DNA of 64,000 bases. Origin: Desulfosporosinus orientis DSM 765. Lineage in GTDB: Bacteria; Bacillota; Desulfitobacteriia; Desulfitobacteriales; Desulfitobacteriaceae. The translations under genes and the position numbers were made by a program. Position 1 is the first letter of the stretch; each line of letters opens with the position of its first letter. Below the pieces are notes generated by a model. The model was not told where the DNA came from and ran no database searches. It saw only the letters and a program-made list of their open reading frames with translations. This document shows, piece after piece, positions 50,982 through 59,818 of the stretch. The stretch is from the NCBI RefSeq assembly GCF_000235605.1, contig NC_016584.1, positions 484,001 through 548,000 of the forward strand. Reading direction: 5' to 3'.

Positions 50982-51035
50982 TTCATGAGAAATTCACAAT
51001 TCATTCATAACTTAGTCGAATTATGTAAGTAACAT
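50982..51035 (+). promoter_or_regulatory. TTCAY direct-repeat box 3 and promoter (ccm operon)
   Basis: TTCAT (50982), TTCAC (50993) and TTCAT (51004) repeat every 11 bases; TAACAT, a fair -10, starts at 51030, again 26 bases after the third repeat. It is divergent from box 2. Confidence 0.68.
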
Positions 51036-51103
51036 TAGAATAGGACAAGGAAAATAAGCAAAAGTATCCTAGTGTTTGAAACGATTAAAAAAGAGAGAGG
51101 CCA

Positions 51104-51247
51104 TTGAAGGTAAAAAGCATTCGCAGTTGCTGCGTTTGCCTCTGGGCATTGTATCGGTCAGGTGGTGCAGGCTGTTGCGATGGTGGGATGCACGGGCAAC
51201 ACAATCATAGTTCAAAAAAAGAACCGCAGGATACAAATAATGGCTAA
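51104..51247 (+). CDS. Possible small Cys/His-rich peptide, perhaps frameshifted
   Basis: TTG 51104 follows GAGAGAGG and opens 47 codons ending with GGAGCCDGGMHGQHNHSS. Other frames of the same stretch contain signal-peptide-like pieces (KAFAVAAFAS), so the original may have been a short exported His/Cys-rich protein now broken by frameshifts. It would be the first product from box 3. Family unknown. Confidence 0.35.
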   Translation: MKVKSIRSCCVCLWALYRSGGAGCCDGGMHGQHNHSSKKEPQDTNNG

Positions 51248-51367
51248 GCAAGCTGCTGTGGCGGACAGAAAAATAAATAACAGTTCAAATCTATTTTTTT
51301 TGGTCGGGAAAATAGGGTAGTACCCTACCCTAATTCTTTGCTGATAAACACAAGGAGAGATTAATAA

Positions 51368-52360
51368 GTGACAAGAAAGACAAAGTTGCTTTTCACGATG
51401 ATTTTGCTTCTTCTTAGCTTAGGTATACACGGCTTAAGTCCTAATGCAGCATGGGCAAAGAGCAGCAGTCTAAAAGCCACAAACTTTCAAGTGGATGTTA
51501 AGCCGGAATATGATGACCCCAGAACATTGGTAATTTACCAAGGAGACTTTACGAATCCCGGAACAGAAACCATAAAAAAAGATACTCTTATTTCCTTTGT
51601 CATCCCCAAGGGCGCGGAAATAGGTATGGCTTGTGAAATTACAGCTCAAGGGGGGCATAATTGTCAGCCGTACACCACTCAGGATCTAGGCGATAACAAA
51701 GTGAAGCTCAGTTGGAAAATTACTAAAGACATTACTCCCAACCAAAACTATCCCGTCTATTTGGAGTTTTATTATGATAATGGCTCAGTCCCTCCGAATA
51801 AGACATTTAACTATATGTTTTTTCCGGCAGATGATATGGATAACTTAGAATTAACGATTACAACGCCTAAAAATGTTAGTAGTTTTGTTACCACTCCTGC
51901 TGCAAGTACTACGGGGAAAGATTCTAAAGGGCTGGACACTTATTCTTTAAACTATAAAAATCGAACATCAAAGGATGTTGTGCAAGTTAAAGTTGATTAT
52001 ATAAAATCGGATAATACGCCAAGCTTTGCTAAGACGCAAAATAGTGACAGTACTCCCCCAAGTACTTCGTCTCCATGGAACAATCAGCTTGGTAAGCCTC
52101 AGGTTATATTGCCAATTGTATTGATTATTGTCATTTTGGCGGGGATCCTAATTATAGCTCTAAATAAGAATAAACACTCTGCTAAGAAGATTAGTGATGG
52201 GGGCATATCTCGGAAAATAGGACCGGCTTTCGAAGCGCGTCATGAGGCGGAGGCCAGAAATCTGGAAAAAATAAAACTTCGGCATATGTTGTTGGAAGGT
52301 AAGATTGATGTGGACACCTATAAACAACTTTTTGCCGAAATTCAGGAAGAGCATCAGTAG
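51368..52360 (+). CDS. Exported membrane-anchored protein of the ccm operon
   Basis: A 330-residue protein. Signal peptide 1-30 (ending NAAWAKS), an extracytoplasmic beta-rich region (about 35-200), a membrane helix (about 240-262) and a short cytoplasmic SHOCT-like tail (LRHMLLEGKIDVDTYKQLF). GTG 51368 follows AAGGAGAG. It lies 19 bases before ccmE and is likely an accessory of cytochrome maturation or of envelope sensing. I do not recognise the ectodomain. Confidence 0.7.
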   Translation: MTRKTKLLFTMILLLLSLGIHGLSPNAAWAKSSSLKATNFQVDVKPEYDDPRTLVIYQGDFTNPGTETIKKDTLISFVIPKGAEIGMACEITAQGGHNCQPYTTQDLGDNKVKLSWKITKDITPNQNYPVYLEFYYDNGSVPPNKTFNYMFFPADDMDNLELTITTPKNVSSFVTTPAASTTGKDSKGLDTYSLNYKNRTSKDVVQVKVDYIKSDNTPSFAKTQNSDSTPPSTSSPWNNQLGKPQVILPIVLIIVILAGILIIALNKNKHSAKKISDGGISRKIGPAFEARHEAEARNLEKIKLRHMLLEGKIDVDTYKQLFAEIQEEHQ

Positions 52361-52379
52361 TACAGGGGAGGCGTAATTT

Positions 52380-52844
52380 GTGAGAAAAAAGAACCTAAAA
52401 TTAACTGCCGGTATTCTCATAACCGTGGCCGCTGTCTTTTACCTGATACTCGCTGGGCTGAGCACTACAAATACAGCTTATTATCTCATGGTCAGTGAAG
52501 CTGGAAATAATGGTGTTGATTATGGAAAACATTATCGTATCGAAGGTCAAATTGATGCTGCTTCGGCAACCTTTGACGGGAGAAGTAACCCGGTAGAACT
52601 AAAATTTCAGATCTATGACAAAGAACAACCTGAAAAGAAATTGACAGTCATCTATCACGATGTAAAACCGGATAATTTTCAAGAGGCAACCGCGGCAGTG
52701 GTGGAAGGCAAGTTCAACGAGGATGGCACCTTCCAGGCTGATAATCTGAATCTCAAATGTCCTTCAAAATATGAGCAGGCAGATCAAACACAGCCAGAGG
52801 GTGGAGTTACCAAGTTTTTGAAGTCTCTAGGACTTAAAAAGTAG
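52380..52844 (+). CDS. ccmE: Cytochrome c maturation heme chaperone CcmE, CxxxY type
   Basis: A 154-residue CcmE with one N-terminal membrane anchor and an OB-fold. The heme-binding site reads KCPSKYE, that is Cys-x3-Tyr instead of the His-x3-Tyr of Escherichia coli, the variant known from sulfate reducers and archaea. GTG 52380 follows GGGGAGGCG. It passes heme to CcmF. Confidence 0.9.
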   Translation: MRKKNLKLTAGILITVAAVFYLILAGLSTTNTAYYLMVSEAGNNGVDYGKHYRIEGQIDAASATFDGRSNPVELKFQIYDKEQPEKKLTVIYHDVKPDNFQEATAAVVEGKFNEDGTFQADNLNLKCPSKYEQADQTQPEGGVTKFLKSLGLKK

Positions 52845-52873
52845 TACTAATCAAGATCGGAGTGAGGATGTAA

Positions 52874-54847
52874 ATGGCTGAAGCAGGCTATTTTTCAATA
52901 GTTTTGGCTCTGGTTTTGAGTATCTATGGAATGCTCGCTTTCCTGATATCAATACGCACTAAGAATCAAGCGTTAATGGGGAGTGCTAAGGGAGCAGTTT
53001 TAGCTGTGGCTATCCTGAGTTCTGCAGCTAGTTTAATTCTGGTCTTCTTTCTAGTAAGCGGAGACTATAGTATCCAATATGTTTATGAATATACAAGCCG
53101 GGATCTGCCCGTCTTTTATCGTTTCTCGGCTTGGTGGGCGGGAAATTCCGGCTCTTTATTGCTTTGGCTGTTCCTGCTGTCTTGGTATACGGTCATAGTT
53201 GCCTATTCTCGAAAAGGTAAACTTTTGGCACCCTATGCCAGTGGTATATTGCTTTTTAACTCAGCTTTTTTTCTCTTTATATTGGCCTTTTTGACAAATC
53301 CCTTTGTAAGAGTAAGCGGCTGGCACCCAGGAGATGTTGTAAGTGCAGGAGCAGGTATGAATCCAATGCTGCAAAACCCCGGCATGGTCATTCATCCAAT
53401 TACGACTTACTTGGGTTATGTCGGGTTTGCCATTCCTTTTGCTTACGGGATGGCAGCCCTGATTACCAAGGATTCCGGTGATGAATGGATCAAGATTACC
53501 CGACGCTGGACTGTTATAGCTTGGCTTTTTCTAAGCTTAGGAAACTTAGCCGGAGCTCAGTGGGCCTATATGGAGTTAGGTTGGGGCGGCTACTGGGGCT
53601 GGGATCCGGTGGAAAATGCTTCTTTATTACCGTGGCTGACCGGTACGGCATTTCTCCATTCGGTCATGATCCAAGAGCGCAAAGATATGCTGAAGGTATG
53701 GAATGTAGCATTGGTGAGCATTACTTATGTACTCACATTATTTGGCACCTTTTTAGTACGCAGCGGCATTATTACGTCGGTTCATGCTTTTGGCAGCAGC
53801 GAATTAGGGCTGTATTTTTTAGTTTTTACTGTCTTGATGCTGGCCTTTGGCATCATTTTGATTGTAAAACGAAGCGCCTTCCTTACTCAGGGACAGTCCT
53901 TCGAGGCTTTCCTTTCGAAGGAAAGCAGCTTCTTGTTAAATAACTTAGTCTTAGTCGGCATAGCTTTCGCTGTCCTCTTAGGAACGACGTTCCCGATTAT
54001 TTCTGAAGCTGTTCAAGGAGTAAAGGTCTCTGTGGGAGCCCCTTTCTTTAATACAGTAAGTGCCCCTTTAGGCTTAGCTCTCTTCATTCTGATGGGAATT
54101 TGCCCTTTAATTGCCTGGCGCGAGGCGACTCTTAAAGGTTTGTTTGACAATTTTCTAGTGCCTATCGTTCTTACAGCCTTTGCTGTCTTGGACCTTTTTT
54201 TACTAGGAATCAGGAACCCCTATGCGTTGGCTGGTTTTGGAACAGCTTTATTTTGCATTTCTACAATCTTCTTAGAAATTATCCTAGGGACGCGGGTGAG
54301 GCAAAGATTAACTGGAGAGTCTTTTTTGAGGTCTATCGGTAAATTATTCCTGCGAAATCGCCGGCGTTATGGGGGGTATATTATTCACCTAGGCATGGTG
54401 CTAATGCTGTTAGGGGTTACAGGTTCGCACACCTACAATGTTGATTTAACTAAAACGGTCAGACCTGGGGAAACTTTGCAGATCGGTTCCTATATTTTGA
54501 AGTACAATTATTTGTCTGAAAAAGATCTGGGTAATTTACGTCTGGCTGTTTATGCCTCCTTCAGCGTTTATGACCGGTATAATGGTCGATTGCTAGGTGT
54601 CGTGGAACCGCAGAAAGTATATTATCCTACCTCGAATCAACCTTCTACCGAGGTTGGACTTCGTTCGACGTTAAAAGAAGACCTATACATTGTTTTAGCG
54701 GATTGGCAAAAGGATGGAACGGCAACTTTTAAAGTTTTTGTTAATCCGCTGGTCGCTTGGCTATGGATCGGCGGTTACGTTTTGATATTTGGAACGATTT
54801 TTGCTCTTTGGCCGTCATTGAGGATGAGGGAGAGGAGGCAGAAATGA
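52874..54847 (+). CDS. ccmF: Cytochrome c heme lyase subunit CcmF
   Basis: A 657-residue polytopic protein with the WWD motif WGGYWGWDPVENASLLPWL and flanking His in FLHS and VIHP segments. It joins heme from CcmE to apocytochromes. ATG 52874 follows GGAGTGAGG. It overlaps ccmH by four bases. Confidence 0.95.
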   Translation: MAEAGYFSIVLALVLSIYGMLAFLISIRTKNQALMGSAKGAVLAVAILSSAASLILVFFLVSGDYSIQYVYEYTSRDLPVFYRFSAWWAGNSGSLLLWLFLLSWYTVIVAYSRKGKLLAPYASGILLFNSAFFLFILAFLTNPFVRVSGWHPGDVVSAGAGMNPMLQNPGMVIHPITTYLGYVGFAIPFAYGMAALITKDSGDEWIKITRRWTVIAWLFLSLGNLAGAQWAYMELGWGGYWGWDPVENASLLPWLTGTAFLHSVMIQERKDMLKVWNVALVSITYVLTLFGTFLVRSGIITSVHAFGSSELGLYFLVFTVLMLAFGIILIVKRSAFLTQGQSFEAFLSKESSFLLNNLVLVGIAFAVLLGTTFPIISEAVQGVKVSVGAPFFNTVSAPLGLALFILMGICPLIAWREATLKGLFDNFLVPIVLTAFAVLDLFLLGIRNPYALAGFGTALFCISTIFLEIILGTRVRQRLTGESFLRSIGKLFLRNRRRYGGYIIHLGMVLMLLGVTGSHTYNVDLTKTVRPGETLQIGSYILKYNYLSEKDLGNLRLAVYASFSVYDRYNGRLLGVVEPQKVYYPTSNQPSTEVGLRSTLKEDLYIVLADWQKDGTATFKVFVNPLVAWLWIGGYVLIFGTIFALWPSLRMRERRQK

Positions 54848-55320
54848 AGAGACTGGGTCTAATGCCGGTTATTATTGTCCTGGCAGCCTTATTAATATTT
54901 CAAGTTCCCGCCTTTGGCAGTGAGGAGTGGGAAACACGCCCTCTGCCATTGGATGTAGAGAACGGTGTAATTTGTGTTATTGATGGCTGTATGATGAATC
55001 TTTCAGCCTGTGAAACCCCCGCTGCACAAAAATTGAGGGGCATTATCCGAGAGAAGATGTACAAAGACGGCTGGGATAAAGAACAAACCTATGCTTATTT
55101 GGCAGAGGTTTATGGGGATAAAGTCTTGGCTGCACCGCCAAAAAGGGGATTTAATTGGGTTATTTGGCTTGGGCCGTTAGCAGCAACTGTGACTGGAGGT
55201 GCATTTCTATACTTGGGTTTAGAAAAATGGGTTGGTTCATCTCAGCAGGAAAAGGAAGCTGATCCTCTTGATCCAGAAGATGCCCATCGGTTAGATGAAG
55301 AGTTAAAGAAGTATTTGTAA
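54844..55320 (+). CDS. ccmH: CcmH-like cytochrome c biogenesis protein
   Basis: A 158-residue exported protein with signal peptide (1-24), a CcmH-type helical domain (LRGIIREKMYKDGWDKEQTYAYL, then VLAAPPKRGFN) and a C-terminal membrane helix. The usual CxxC is replaced by ICVIDGC, a Cys-x4-Cys, with another Cys seven residues on. ATG 54844 follows GAGAGGAGG and overlaps ccmF (ATGA). Confidence 0.85.
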   Translation: MKRLGLMPVIIVLAALLIFQVPAFGSEEWETRPLPLDVENGVICVIDGCMMNLSACETPAAQKLRGIIREKMYKDGWDKEQTYAYLAEVYGDKVLAAPPKRGFNWVIWLGPLAATVTGGAFLYLGLEKWVGSSQQEKEADPLDPEDAHRLDEELKKYL

Positions 55321-55323
55321 TGT

Positions 55324-55726
55324 AATGGGTACACTCTTGTGGACGAAACTGCCCTATCTTTTGGGTCTATGGATTCTTCAGAATGGTTTTGGGGGCATTT
55401 TTTATGGAACGAATTTTCAGAGTAGCCGTTCATGCCGCTGCCGCAGCACCAGCAGAGGATGAAAGAGGTTCGTGTCCTGGGTCGGGCAGCTTCGCCATAT
55501 CCTGCAAGATTAGTTAATTCGTGCGAAGACAGTGTCTTCGTCACCGCAGCATTCCGAGGCTTGCCCACGCGCGGCAGCGGGAGCTACGCCAAACCTCCGG
55601 GTAGTACCTGAAGTGAACCTGGCTCCGCAATCCCCGCAGCCGCTTGTGAGCTTATACCGCCTCTCCATGCAATGGGTTCGCTTCTATGGACGAAGCTGCC
55701 CTTGCTTTCGGGTCTAGGGATTCTTT
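55324..55726. repeat. GC-rich intergenic segment bounded by 56-base direct repeats
   Basis: Bases 55324-55379 and 55671-55726 are imperfect direct copies (both begin AATGGGT and contain TGGACGAA, CTGCCC and GGGTCTA). Between them are inverted elements: GGGCAGCTTCG (55482) against CGAAGCTGCCC (55691), CCGCTGCCG against CGGCAGCGG, and CGAAGAC-AGT-GTCTTCG. The segment is richer in GC than its neighbours and has no convincing ORF. It looks like an inserted repeat element that splits the ccm operon between ccmH and the CcmI-like gene. Confidence 0.6.
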
Positions 55727-55799
55727 TTCCTGTCTTTAGGGTCTTTTTTAGAGTTAGAACCCAACTTTAATAATAAAAGGCGATTGGAGGGCGAAGCCT

Positions 55800-56057
55800 T
55801 TGACTGCAGTTTTAATAGTCGTGGTATTGGGGTTGGTATCCTTAGCTTTAATAGGCTATCCAATCTGGAGAGGCTATGGAGATGAAAGGGGCCAAGGGGA
55901 ATGGCCGAGTCTAGACATAACCGGGGAAAAGGATGCGATTATGGCTACCTTAAGTGAAATCGAATTTGATTATCATATGAAGAAACTTTCTGAAGAAGAT
56001 TATCGGACTTTGAAAAACAAGTATGCAAAAATAGCTCTGGCTATCTTAGATACTTAG
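55800..56057 (+). CDS. Small CcmI-like membrane protein
   Basis: An 85-residue protein with one N-terminal membrane helix and a helical tail (IMATLSEIEFDYHMKKLSEEDYRTLKNKY), the pattern of the first part of CcmI without TPR repeats. TTG 55800 follows GGAGGG. Position between ccmH and ccmA supports a role in apocytochrome handling. Confidence 0.75.
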   Translation: MTAVLIVVVLGLVSLALIGYPIWRGYGDERGQGEWPSLDITGEKDAIMATLSEIEFDYHMKKLSEEDYRTLKNKYAKIALAILDT

Positions 56058-56107
56058 AAAACCAATCTTATGCGGGATGGAGGATCTTAGGGCAGGGAGG
56101 AATCGTT

Positions 56108-56809
56108 GTGATCGTCACTCGAGGTCTCACTAAGAAAATTGGTAATAAACAAATTTTAAAGGGAATTGATCTGGAAATTGCTTCTGGGGAATTCGTGACA
56201 TGTTTTGGCCCCAATGGAGCAGGAAAAAGCACAACGCTGAAGATTCTGGCTATGCTGACAAAACCTTCAGGCGGGCAGGTACTGATTGATGGCCAGGACG
56301 TAAGGGAGAATGGTTCAACGCTGCGACGTAAGATAGGGTTGATATCCCATCACTCCTTTCTCTACGAGAACCTAACAGCGTGGGAAAACCTGGAGTTCTA
56401 CGGCAGGATGTATGAAGTGCCGAACCTGAAAAAAAGGATAACTCAGCTGTTAAATGAAGTGGGACTGTCCTTTGCCGCGGATGATCCGGTACATTCTTTC
56501 TCTCGCGGGATGCAGCAAAGACTATCGATTGCTCGTGCGCTGGTCCACAATCCGCCTATTCTTTTAATGGACGAGCCTTATACGGGACTGGATGAAATAG
56601 CCAAAGGGGTTTTAAAGCAAATTTTAAGTCAGCTGGCTCAAAGCAGCCATACAGTGTTCCTGATTACCCATGACTTTGACCAGGGCCTGGAACAGAGTGA
56701 CCAAGCTCTGATTCTGGCAGGTGGGCGTATTATCTACACTTGCAATCCCCGGAGATTACAGCGCGAAGAGTTTAGGCAGCGTTATTTAGAGGTTGTAGGA
56801 GGAGTCTAA
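56108..56809 (+). CDS. ccmA: Heme ABC exporter ATPase CcmA
   Basis: A 233-residue ABC ATPase with Walker A GPNGAGKS, signature FSRGMQQR and Walker B ILLMDEP. With CcmB, CcmC and CcmD it releases heme-loaded CcmE. GTG 56108 follows CAGGGAGG. Stop and the ccmB start overlap by one base. Confidence 0.92.
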   Translation: MIVTRGLTKKIGNKQILKGIDLEIASGEFVTCFGPNGAGKSTTLKILAMLTKPSGGQVLIDGQDVRENGSTLRRKIGLISHHSFLYENLTAWENLEFYGRMYEVPNLKKRITQLLNEVGLSFAADDPVHSFSRGMQQRLSIARALVHNPPILLMDEPYTGLDEIAKGVLKQILSQLAQSSHTVFLITHDFDQGLEQSDQALILAGGRIIYTCNPRRLQREEFRQRYLEVVGGV

Positions 56810-57483
56810 TGAGTTTCCTTAGAAAAGTGAGAAGTTTACTATGGAAAGAAATTAAGAGTGAGCTTCAAAGTAAGGAAATGCTGAGTTCGATGATGGTATT
56901 TTCTCTATTGGTGGTAGTTGTTTTCGGATTTGCTGTCAATCCAAACAAAGATTTACTGGCAGAGGTTTTGCCGGGATTCATTTGGATTACCATGATTTTT
57001 GCAGGAATGCTTTGTCTTAATCGATCCTTCTCTATGGAGAAACAGAATGACTGTTTATCAGGGTTGATGCTCTGCCCCTTCGATCGCAGTGCTATTTACG
57101 TGGCTAAAATGATCATGAACCTCTTATTGATGATTATTGTAGAAGGCGTAACCATTCCGCTGTTCTTCATTATGTTCAATTACCCCGGACCACAGCAGGT
57201 GGGATTGTTCGTCATAGCTCTTTTGCTTGGCACCTATGGCTTTATGGCAGTGGGTACCTTTTTGGCAGCTTTGTCTTCAGCGACAAAAAGCGGGGAGATT
57301 CTTATGCCAATTCTTTTAATTCCGCTGATAATTCCGGTATTGATCAGCGCTGTCATCGTTACTAAAGGCAGTTTTGGTCTAGTGGGAGGCGGAACAGATC
57401 TTTATCTTAAGATTCTTGTTATCTTCGGAGTTATCTTTACCGTATTACCGATGCTTCTCTTCGATTATTTACTGGAGGTATAG
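56809..57483 (+). CDS. ccmB: Heme exporter membrane protein CcmB
   Basis: A 224-residue protein with six membrane segments, typical of CcmB (LNRSFSMEKQNDCLSGLML near the middle). It is the membrane partner of CcmA, and the genes overlap. Confidence 0.92.
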   Translation: MSFLRKVRSLLWKEIKSELQSKEMLSSMMVFSLLVVVVFGFAVNPNKDLLAEVLPGFIWITMIFAGMLCLNRSFSMEKQNDCLSGLMLCPFDRSAIYVAKMIMNLLLMIIVEGVTIPLFFIMFNYPGPQQVGLFVIALLLGTYGFMAVGTFLAALSSATKSGEILMPILLIPLIIPVLISAVIVTKGSFGLVGGGTDLYLKILVIFGVIFTVLPMLLFDYLLEV

Positions 57484-57486
57484 ACT

Positions 57487-58179
57487 GTGACTAAAAGCAC
57501 CTGTTCTCGTGTAATGGAAACGATTCTGGCCTGGTCTGCGTTTATATCAATGTTGGCAGCTCTTTATTTAGCACTGGTTTATGCTCCGACTGAAAGAACA
57601 ATGGGTGATATTCAACGGATCTTTTACTTTCACGTTGCTTCGGCTTGGGTCGGTATGCTTGCTTTTTTAGTTGTCTTTGTTGCCAGCATTGCTTACCTTT
57701 TAACAAGGCGGGTCAGCTGGGATATCTACGCTCAATCATCGGCAGAAATTGGTGTGTTTTTTACAACGATTGTTCTAGTTACCGGCCCCATTTGGGCCAA
57801 ACCCATATGGAATACTTGGTGGACTTGGGATCCACGTCTGACGACCACTCTCATTCTGTGGTTTTTGTATTTGGCCTATGGCAAGCTTCGTTCAGCTATC
57901 GGCGAGGAAGAAAAGAAAGCTCGCCTTGCAGCAGTGTTTGGCATCTTGGCCTTTGTAGTTGTACCCATCGATTTCTTTGCCATTCGTTGGTGGAGAACAA
58001 TGCATCCCGGCGCCTTGGTGAGTTCAAATGGAATAGCTTTGGCACCTGACATGCTGCAGGCATTCTTTGTCAGCCTGTTCGCTTTTAGTTTATTGTACGG
58101 TTATTTCATGATTCGCAGTGTTCGTATTGAACGGATGAGAGCTGAGATTCGTTGGTTAAAAGATGAAATGTTTAACTAA
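57487..58179 (+). CDS. ccmC: Heme-handling protein CcmC
   Basis: A 230-residue polytopic protein with the CcmC tryptophan-rich loop WNTWWTWDPRLT and the conserved His of IFYFHVASAW. It loads heme onto CcmE. GTG 57487 begins three bases after the ccmB stop. Confidence 0.94.
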   Translation: MTKSTCSRVMETILAWSAFISMLAALYLALVYAPTERTMGDIQRIFYFHVASAWVGMLAFLVVFVASIAYLLTRRVSWDIYAQSSAEIGVFFTTIVLVTGPIWAKPIWNTWWTWDPRLTTTLILWFLYLAYGKLRSAIGEEEKKARLAAVFGILAFVVVPIDFFAIRWWRTMHPGALVSSNGIALAPDMLQAFFVSLFAFSLLYGYFMIRSVRIERMRAEIRWLKDEMFN

Positions 58180-58227
58180 GAAGTCCGAGATCGATAAGTA
58201 ATAAAGAGTCTCAACGGAGGTGCAGCT

Positions 58228-58386
58228 ATGGATACGTTGTTTTATTTGTTTCTCGCCTATTCGATGATTTGGGTTTTGATTTTCGGGTACAGTTTGCGGC
58301 TGGGAAAACGACAAGCTAAGCTCCAGAAAGAGCTTAAACGTTTGCAAGAAATTATAAACAGTAAGTCTGTAACGCTGCCCCAGTAG
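58228..58386 (+). CDS. ccmD: CcmD-like small membrane protein
   Basis: A 52-residue protein with one membrane helix (FYLFLAYSMIWVLIFGYSL) and a basic, coiled tail (KRQAKLQKELKRLQEI), as in CcmD/CcdA-type anchors that tie CcmE to CcmABC. ATG 58228 follows ACGGAGGTG. Too small for most gene finders but clearly placed directly after ccmC. Confidence 0.82.
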   Translation: MDTLFYLFLAYSMIWVLIFGYSLRLGKRQAKLQKELKRLQEIINSKSVTLPQ

Positions 58387-58451
58387 TTTAACCGTCTTCA
58401 AGCAGACTCTTCGATAGTAAGAAAAAATTGGGAGAAAGGAGAAAAATCAGC

Positions 58452-59090
58452 ATGGCAAATCTGGAAGAGAAGCGGGCGCGTTTTGCAGCTTTAGATTTAG
58501 AGCGCAAAAAGCGGCAGAAGATAGTCTTAATAAGTCTGTGTACATTGATGGTGATTGGGGCAGTGGCTATTGTCCTCTCAACCAGGGAAGCAATTCCCGG
58601 ATTTGATGATAAATACTCAATAGGAAAAAGTGTCAATTATACCAATAAAATTGTTGACATGACTGAGGTGAAAGCAGAGATTAGCAACGGGCAAGTTCAA
58701 CTCTCCCTTGATGATTTGGAGAAATACAAAATTCTATATGCCATGTATGATGAAAATTTTGATATCGGCAATAATCAGAAAGGACTGCCTGTTATGGCCT
58801 ATTTAAGTCCTGCCGGCCGAGTTATTGTGGCAAGCAGTTTTTGTGAACCATGTTATTCCCGCAAATTTCATATAGAAGGAGATGTTTTAGTTTGTAACGT
58901 TTGTTTTACGCGTTGGGCCATTGCCGACTTGACAGGCTTATCAGGCGGCTGCACAAAGTATCCGCCTCAAGAGTTTAATTATTCGGTTGACAAGGAAAAT
59001 GGTAAAATTATTCTTAATCAAGAGGAACTTAAAAATTGGAAGCCGCGAGATTATGACTCTTCAACGACGACTAAAATGAATCTTAATTAA
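58452..59090 (+). CDS. DUF2318 membrane-anchored Fe-S/metal-binding protein
   Basis: A 212-residue protein with one membrane helix (about 27-47) and a DUF2318-type domain. The Cys motifs are SFCEPCYSRKFH and VCNVCFTRW, with another Cys in SGGCTKYPP. The family includes FtrD-like proteins of iron/copper systems. ATG 58452 follows AAAGGAG. It is the last gene of the ccm run. Confidence 0.83.
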   Translation: MANLEEKRARFAALDLERKKRQKIVLISLCTLMVIGAVAIVLSTREAIPGFDDKYSIGKSVNYTNKIVDMTEVKAEISNGQVQLSLDDLEKYKILYAMYDENFDIGNNQKGLPVMAYLSPAGRVIVASSFCEPCYSRKFHIEGDVLVCNVCFTRWAIADLTGLSGGCTKYPPQEFNYSVDKENGKIILNQEELKNWKPRDYDSSTTTKMNLN

Positions 59091-59098
59091 TGAGTTTC

Positions 59099-59152
59099 TT
59101 CATGGAAAGTTCACAATTTTTTCATCAGATGATCGGTTTCCAGAGTTACAAT
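59099..59152 (+). promoter_or_regulatory. TTCAY direct-repeat box 4 and promoter (terD-terC)
   Basis: TTCAT (59099), TTCAC (59110) and TTCAT (59121) repeat every 11 bases, and TACAAT starts at 59147, 26 bases after the third repeat. Confidence 0.7.
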
Positions 59153-59213
59153 AGGGACAACCATTAGAATCGAGTAGAATAACACTGCAATATGTAAACA
59201 AGGGAGGATAAGT

Positions 59214-59795
59214 ATGATTATCAATTTGCAAAAAGGAGAAAAAATTAGTTTAACAAAAGAAAATTCTAACCTTACTAAACTACTTGTCGGTTTAGGCTGG
59301 GATACGAATGAATACTCTGGGGGCTTTGCCTTTGACTTAGATGCCTCGGCCTTTTTACTTGACCAAAATGGCAATGCTTCAGGTATTGAAGATTTTATTT
59401 TTTATAATAATTTGGAAGGTGGCAATGGTTCAGTTATTCATACAGGCGATAACCTTACCGGCGAAGGTGAGGGGGATGATGAAGTGATCAAGATAGATTT
59501 GCAAAAAATACCGGAAAGGATAAAAAAGATCGCTATTACCGTTACGATATATGAGGCAGTTAAGAGGGTTCAAAACTTTGGCCAGGTTGCCAACGCTTAT
59601 GTTCGTGTTATCAACGAACTTACAAACGAAGAATTTATTCACTATGATTTGGGTGAAGATTTTTCTGTTGAGACAGCCGTTGTTGTCTGTGAGATTTACA
59701 GGCACAATGATGAATGGAAATTCGGAGCAGTCGGCAGCGGCTTTTCAGGTGGTCTTCAAGCCCTGTGCGCCAATTATGGACTGCAAGCCGGTTAA
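59214..59795 (+). CDS. TerD family protein
   Basis: A 193-residue TerD/CABP-type protein. The calcium-binding motif [14 protein letters not shown] and the closing [19 protein letters not shown] are diagnostic. TerD proteins belong to the tellurite/general envelope stress group. ATG 59214 follows AGGGAGGA. It is co-transcribed with the TerC gene from box 4. Confidence 0.92.
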   Translation: MIINLQKGEKISLTKENSNLTKLLVGLGWDTNEYSGGFAFDLDASAFLLDQNGNASGIEDFIFYNNLEGGNGSVIHTGDNLTGEGEGDDEVIKIDLQKIPERIKKIAITVTIYEAVKRVQNFGQVANAYVRVINELTNEEFIHYDLGEDFSVETAVVVCEIYRHNDEWKFGAVGSGFSGGLQALCANYGLQAG

Positions 59796-59818
59796 ACCAT
59801 TAGATAGGAGGCAAAGCA

